A stretch of 64,000 nt of DNA from Linanthus parryae. Its lineage: Eukaryota; Streptophyta; Magnoliopsida; Ericales; Polemoniaceae. A program made the translations under genes and the position numbers. The notes below the pieces were generated by a model, which worked only from the letters and a program-made list of their open reading frames with translations, was not told the origin of the DNA and searched no databases. The stretch lies in the NCBI GenBank assembly GCA_023055425.1, contig JALGPY010000015.1, positions 434,001 to 498,000 of the forward strand. Reading direction: 5' to 3'. Numbering within the stretch: position 1 is the stretch's first letter; each line of letters opens with the position of its first letter. This document shows, one piece after another, positions 58,779-64,000 of this stretch.

Positions 58779-58914
58779 CTACACACAAAAGATTACTATT
58801 TAGTTGTGTGTATTTACACAAAATAAGTTAAGGAAAGGGGCGTGAACATAAAACTTTTATGAAAATACAAAGAGTATCACACTAAAAACAAGAATTGCCG
58901 TTCTAAGTGCACCA

Positions 58915-59030
58915 ATTTTTTTGAGATAACATAGAATTTCATTAAGCATGTCGGAAAATACCCAAATAATTTACATCAGAATAGCCCAATGAGGCGTACA
59001 ACCCAACAAATTTTTATGGTTGGTTAAATT
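58915..59030 (-). mobile_element. Probable 3' tail of a LINE/SINE in the NDUFS6 upstream intron
   Basis: On the minus strand the segment ends CTTAATGAAATTCTATGTTA, then TCTCAAAAAAA, an A-rich end after a conserved-looking untranslated stretch as in plant non-LTR elements. It is identified by its pattern only. Confidence 0.35.
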
Positions 59031-59154
59031 TATAACTGATGCAGCACATCTGTGTACAATATCATTTGTTGTCCTGGGTACCTATTTTACAATCATCGAC
59101 GTGGCATACGATCTAATTATTCAACAATCATGAAGAATTAAACCAAACGAAGAC

Positions 59155-59253
59155 CTGTCCAGTGGCTCGTTCTTCATCTTCAAGTTCCGTTAATATCTTC
59201 TGAAGGTCCGTTTCTACCACAAGACGTTGAGTGACAAACATGCCAGAAGGCAT
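59155..59253 (-). CDS. Candidate first exon upstream of NDUFS6 (33 codons)
   Basis: ATG at 59253 opens MPSGMFVTQRLVVETDLQKI, and the exon ends EERATGQ before a GT donor at 59154-59153. Splicing to 58778 would be in phase (ATGQ then DTSKKSP). The sequence is not like the known NDUFS6 N-terminus and I do not recognise it. Upstream codons (LSVGSAAWSLYNNYLIE then stop) also look coding-like. It may be an unrelated exon remnant, so the join is speculative. Confidence 0.3.
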
Positions 59254-59925
59254 AAGATCTTATTCAATTAAATAATTATTATAAAGTGACCAGGCAGCGC
59301 TGCCAACAGACAACATGGGAAAGAAAAGATACTCCCTCGGTCCCTAAATTGTAGTCATTCTTTCTAATTTCATGTCAACTTTAAACTTTAGCCACATATG
59401 TATTTGTTCTTTCCCTTTCAACCCTTTGCTCATTTGGACTGCTACAACATTCTCTCGTGATACCAGCTGATCATCCACAATTCAATCAAGTGTCCTTACG
59501 AGTCATCCACCCCTAACAGACTAACTCATTTCATTCCATCTTGACCATCACCAGTAAGAGCATGACCACTAATTTGATTTGGAAACCAAAACCATTACTA
59601 CTATACTAAAACACCGGCAGATACACCGGAAAAACCAAACACAGTAATCATACCCATGACCACCACTGCCGACCCACTCGCCAACATCTTTTAGACCAAC
59701 CTAACTCAAATTAGCCCTCTAATCCGTAACCACGACCAAACAACCAAAAATTCACTACTTCTGTTCTTCATCCCAAACAATTAATACTAAACCATCTTCA
59801 CTGTTGCCAGATACAATTAGAATCCAACTGCTACCAACTACAAACCTACCACCAGCACTTAAATACAGCAAGTGACTTCAACAAGCAGCACTCGCCTAAT
59901 GAGACAAGAGGGGCCGAACCCAACA

Positions 59926-59928
<3 letters not shown>

Positions 59929-60022
<94 letters not shown>
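59929..60022. repeat. Microsatellite (CT)n followed by (AC)n
   Basis: About 82 bp of uninterrupted CT, then about 12 bp of AC. It creates a meaningless Arg/Glu repeat frame on the minus strand. Confidence 0.97.
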
Positions 60023-60023
<1 letters not shown>

Positions 60024-61546
60024 ATAAATAAAACAAATCTCGATGTCAATCTGCCTTCTCTCTCTGCCTCTTCGAAATTGGAAAGAAACACTCAAAATTG
60101 AATCCCCTCTCAAATGAAAACCAAAAGATCGTGACTTGCAGTGAAAACTCCTTAGTTTTTGGCGAGATGGTGGTTTCTACATCTGGTTGCTCGAGTGGAG
60201 GGGCATGGCAGAGAGTGGAGGCTATCGCAGCTGTGTGGACAAGAATGCTGTTTGAAAAGGACTCCATGGTAAAAGGTGACGGTGCTAGACATATGTAGAT
60301 TTTACCTAGTGCTACAGCCTCTTTTCTCCGTAAATACCCAAATTTTTACGTCAACACCAGACCCCAACGTGTAATTTCCCATATTTTTAGGACATGGTTT
60401 CTCAGTATAACATTGTCGGCCATATGGCTCTGTACCTCTCTAGTTTGACCTCATTTATGGCCAACCTTAACCTTCTCTAAACTTGAGAGGTACTTGAGAA
60501 GTTAAAGCCGACAGTGAAGTTGAAAGAAAATATCCAATATTCAGTTCATGTACAGACGACTATTTTCATCATAAGAATGATAATCAGACAATAGATTCTA
60601 CAAGCTCAAATCTCATCACCGGATGTGGTTGCAGATTATGATAGTTAAACTACATTCCATAGAATAGAAATCAATTTAAAGCAATCGTATTGGGGGCAAG
60701 TTTGCATTGATGAATGACACAAAAAGCACTGTTATTTCGCGCTTCCTATCCACCACACCATGTAACGCAGTTTTGACTAATTACTCATTGACTTTGAGAG
60801 AACTAAGAAACTGGTCTTCCAACATGCCTTGCATGAGGGAAACCATTAATGCACAATAAAAGAGAAGGCCCTGGAGGAAGTCAGCCAAAAACTAAAGGGA
60901 CAAAGACTTGAGGAGAGGAGCTTATAGGATTGCTTTCAAAGTGGAGTAATGCTTCTAGAAGCACACCTCCACTCGTGAAGTCAGCAGTAGTCCCCTCCAT
61001 AAGGTTCTGGGGCAAAACATAAAAAACTTGACATGATTCTAGGAATATTAAGCGAGGAAGAGCAAGAAAAATTGAGCTTGATCAGTCCACCTCGTAAAAC
61101 CTTTGAATCAGGGATAAAAAAATTTGATAGTTAATGTAAAGCAAAGAGAATGAGTTTGCAAATCATCAAACATGCATCCAAAGAACAAGAATGTGGCATG
61201 TGTTACTATTAGAATATAAATATAGTAATTGGTAATTCGCAATTGTATGGACGCGCCTGCCAGAGTATTCCAGTAATTTTTTACCAGGCTGGACAGTAAC
61301 TTTTACCCGGCTGGATACTCAAGGAGACACGGCAACCCCCAACATTATAATTTATTGAATTTCACATGGACTTTTATTAAATAATTTGAACTTTCAGTGG
61401 GTTAATATAAAATGAAGCTGCAGCAGATATTGTGCATAATTCTAATGGACGGATCACTATATGAAAAAAGAAACCTACTAAACGGGAAATTCAATAGAGG
61501 GTTTAGTTCTTATAGACGGAAGTTGTCGACAATTTTCACCTAGGAA

Positions 61547-61670
61547 GCACGGGTGCTTCTGGGAGGTTGCGCTCCCACACTGGGTGTTTCTGGGTGCTTT
61601 CTGGATGCAGTAGGGTCATTTTGAAAGTTACAGTTCAGAGTTCTTCTAAAATACAACTACAATTTAACCG
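61547..61670 (+). repeat. Dispersed repeat, copy 2
   Basis: It matches 48072-48218 on the same strand (GCACGGGTGCTTCTGG, GGGTCATTTTGAAAGTT, TTCTAAAATACAACTACAAT) with small deletions. The two copies lie 13 kb apart, one in an ATAD3 intron and one in flanking DNA. Confidence 0.7.
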
Positions 61671-63940
61671 AAGGAACAGGTATCTTTTATGACTTGTGTA
61701 CAGAGCTACCATAATTGCCCAGATAGCCGCGATCTTCGAACTGGATCGCGCGTTTCCAATCGCGGGTCGCCGGCGATCTGTAACGGAGATGGGGGCGTTC
61801 CGGCGATATACAAGAACATGGATTATCAAGAAGGGCGTCGATTCAGGACTCAGTTCACTATTGTTAAGGCTAATCACGTCGTAAATCTCGTAAATCGAGG
61901 ATCTAAACTTGAAATTCCGAATCGTCGGAAAATATTGAGCGGAGAGAGAGGAGAGTCCGAATCATCGGAAAATATTCAGGAGAGAGAGAGAAGAGGGTTC
62001 CCAACCGTCGGAAATAATCAAGCAGAGAGAGAGAAAGTGGAATATTGGAGAGATTGACGGTACTGGAATTTGGTCAAACAGTTATCATTTTCCTATATTT
62101 TAGGCAAATAATAAAGCTTTACTGGTTAAGAGAAACTCTTAGTTTACCTCAAAAAAAACTCTTAATTGTGTATCCTAACGTTATTTGTGTGAATTTTCAG
62201 TTCATAGTCTTACAATTTTTTTGAGTAAATAGCCTTCGGACAATTATTGAGTCTTTTTTATGAAGTTTCGAAAACAATATTTTTTAGAAAGTTCAAAAAA
62301 GAAATTTCACAAAATTAAAAGTCTAAAACTATATAACTAATTAACTTAACAAAAATTAAATAATTTCTCAAAAAAAAAAACAACAAATAAATAATTAAAA
62401 AGTCTGAAACCTTGTACATAATTGATAAAATAAATTGTGAAGACTGCATCTAATACATTTCCAGAAAATACAGTTTGACAAGGGTTAAAATAATGTAAAG
62501 TTTTCCTGGAAATCACTTTTAATTAATATATAAATATAACACTACCATATGACTATACTGACATATTTTCAAAAAAGAATATACTGGCATTATTAGAATA
62601 AATTCCGTTCCGCGATCCGAGCAAACGAATTTCGTTACGCCCGAGCGATCCGAAGAAGCCTACCCCTAGCAAACCGAATTCTATAGGGTAGTGCGAATTC
62701 CGATCCCGAATTGCGTTCCCGTTCCCGAGCGATCCGCGATCCAGGTAACCTTGCTTGTGTACATGTGATGTGTATTATCTATTTTGTAGAATGGTTAATG
62801 TATTTGGTTTATATACAACTTGAACCATTATTGTTTCTATTTTCATTTTTTTGTCAGCCTAATTTTATTTTTTTCATCTAAATAAATATCTAACAAATAA
62901 TATAAATATATATATATGATATTTAACCTATGCTTTTCTATGATATTTAGATCATCTGGTAGTACATATAGTTGTATATGAGACTTAATACATATACATT
63001 TAATGTGTAACTAGTTATGAGCACGTGCATTGCACATGGCATTTAATTTGTTAAAATATATAAACTCAAACGATGCTATTTATAAAAAAGATATCAACAA
63101 ATAAGACCAATGAGAAATACACGTACTTTGAAATTGGGAAGAAGAAAAATAAGACAAGTACTGTAATATTTCGAAGTCGATGACTTGATGTATGAAAAAA
63201 TTCAACATTTAATACTTAACTCAGCAAATAAGTGAGAAAGGAAATGTGTGTAAATCAATATTTGACAGAAAATGATATTCTTAAGATTTATATGCCCCTC
63301 AACTATGCAAATGGGCGTGGAAAAACGTCTCCAATTACAGGTGCTTAGTTCTCCACTTAAGTTGGATAATGTTGTCAGCATAGGCCTCGCTAAGCCGCCA
63401 AGCGTAGTCTCGAAAATGATCACCAAATTCTCCAAAGAAGACAACAAATTTTGAAAGAAAATGAGGGAGAGAGAGTAGGCAAAGATTGAGTGAAAGTTTT
63501 AGGTACTCAAGACTTCCTTTTATATTGGTAAAAGGCACAAAGTGAACAGTCACAACTATTCGGGTATGGTGAAGATACGTGTCCGAAAATGCACGAACTG
63601 AATAGTCAACTATTGAGGTTTAACAGCTGAATTTAAATTTTAAATTATTCTAAGTTGAATAGTCACAACGCTTCGGATTTGTAAATATGTTTTTCAAGGG
63701 TAACTTAGGTGATAAGCAAAATACTGGAAACACTCTAAAACACTCACACTTTTAGAGAATAGTATAGATTTACAAAAACTGCCCCTATCAGAAAATAACC
63801 TTATCATTCTTGACGGAAAGCTAATCTTCTAGCAGCAAATAGTGATGTCAGCCATTTTATCTTTAAAATTCCTAATATGACATTCATCCCTCTCTCTTTC
63901 TCTCTCTACTTCAATCACTTAAGATCTCTCACCGGTCACC

Positions 63941-64000
63941 ATGACCACCACCACCATCTTTTCTTCTCCGGTTCAATTTGGATTTCCTACCACCAGCAAA
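63941..64000 (+). CDS. Possible start of a new gene (20 codons, cut by window end)
   Basis: The ATG at 63941 opens MTTTTIFSSPVQFGFPTTSK, preceded by a CT-rich leader (63895-63935) typical of plant 5'UTRs. The Ser/Thr-rich start without acidic residues suits a plastid transit peptide. It is too short to identify. Confidence 0.35.
   Translation, partial: MTTTTIFSSPVQFGFPTTSK

Larger units (their letters stand above)
59254..63940. other. AT-rich intergenic or intronic DNA
   Basis: No supported gene. A one-sided Stowaway-like end (ACTCCCTCGGTCCCTAAATT) occurs at about 59332. A repeat pair member lies at 61547-61670, followed by a GA/CG-richer stretch to 62060 that may belong to the same unclassified element. 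62595-62750 carries several CGATCCG/GATCCG motifs. The short open frames do not have domains. Confidence 0.5.

Noticed and set aside
59332..59360. Third Stowaway MITE
   Set aside because: Only one end (CTCCCTCGGTCCC) is visible. No opposite terminus or TA-bounded partner was found nearby.
59846..60091. 81-aa Arg/Glu repeat protein on the minus strand
   Set aside because: It is only the translation of the (CT)n microsatellite.
61689..62057. 122-aa plus-strand frame
   Set aside because: It follows a dispersed repeat, is rich in Arg/Glu from GA-rich DNA, and has no domain or splice context.

Overview
The window is nuclear DNA of a flowering plant, most likely a eudicot. The signs are spliced genes with GT..AG introns, plant-type Ty1/copia and Ty3/gypsy retrotransposons, Stowaway and Tourist-like MITEs, and a convergent ATAD3 - NDUFS6 gene pair. 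As I recall, the same neighbours occur in Arabidopsis (AT3G03060/AT3G03070). The species cannot be named from the sequence.

Left part (1-40.3 kb): a deep nest of retroelements. A plus-strand Ty3/gypsy element of probable Tat type enters from the left edge and ends at 7476 with its 3' LTR. It carries a tandem array (1-460) and, on the opposite strand, an apparently intact five-exon gene for a plant mobile domain (PMD) protein (1960-6201). This element interrupts the pol of a second, decayed gypsy element (7477-20286, minus strand). That second element is also split by a young gag-protease-only element with a tRNA-Asp primer site (8112-17276, target duplication TGGTC). The second element itself sits in an old copia element. 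The copia element was also split at 20741/36322 by a 15.6-kb chromovirus (20747-36316, target duplication AGTTA), whose two 3-kb LTRs lie in inverted rather than direct orientation. The chromovirus gag is in turn broken by a 3.07-kb solo LTR (28337-31402, target duplication TGATC). Further right are a dead L1 LINE and a second solo LTR (38721-40072) containing a Stowaway MITE.

Right part (40.6-64 kb): host genes. An eight-exon ATAD3-type mitochondrial AAA+ ATPase gene (40651-57328, plus strand, predicted 625 aa) is intact. It contains a 9.6-kb third intron filled with a copia remnant, a 1.38-kb TIR element carrying a gene-like exon, an RTE-type LINE fragment and a Stowaway MITE. Convergent to it is the NDUFS6 (13-kDa complex I zinc subunit) gene, whose last two exons are clear and whose conserved first exon I could not find. 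Both products act in the mitochondrion. The last 3.5 kb is AT-rich intergenic DNA, with a possible start of another plus-strand gene at 63941.

No RNA genes, CRISPR arrays or bacterial-type features were seen. The strongest candidates for something unusual are the inverted-LTR chromovirus, the recently moved gag-protease-only element, and the spliced antisense PMD gene inside a gypsy element.
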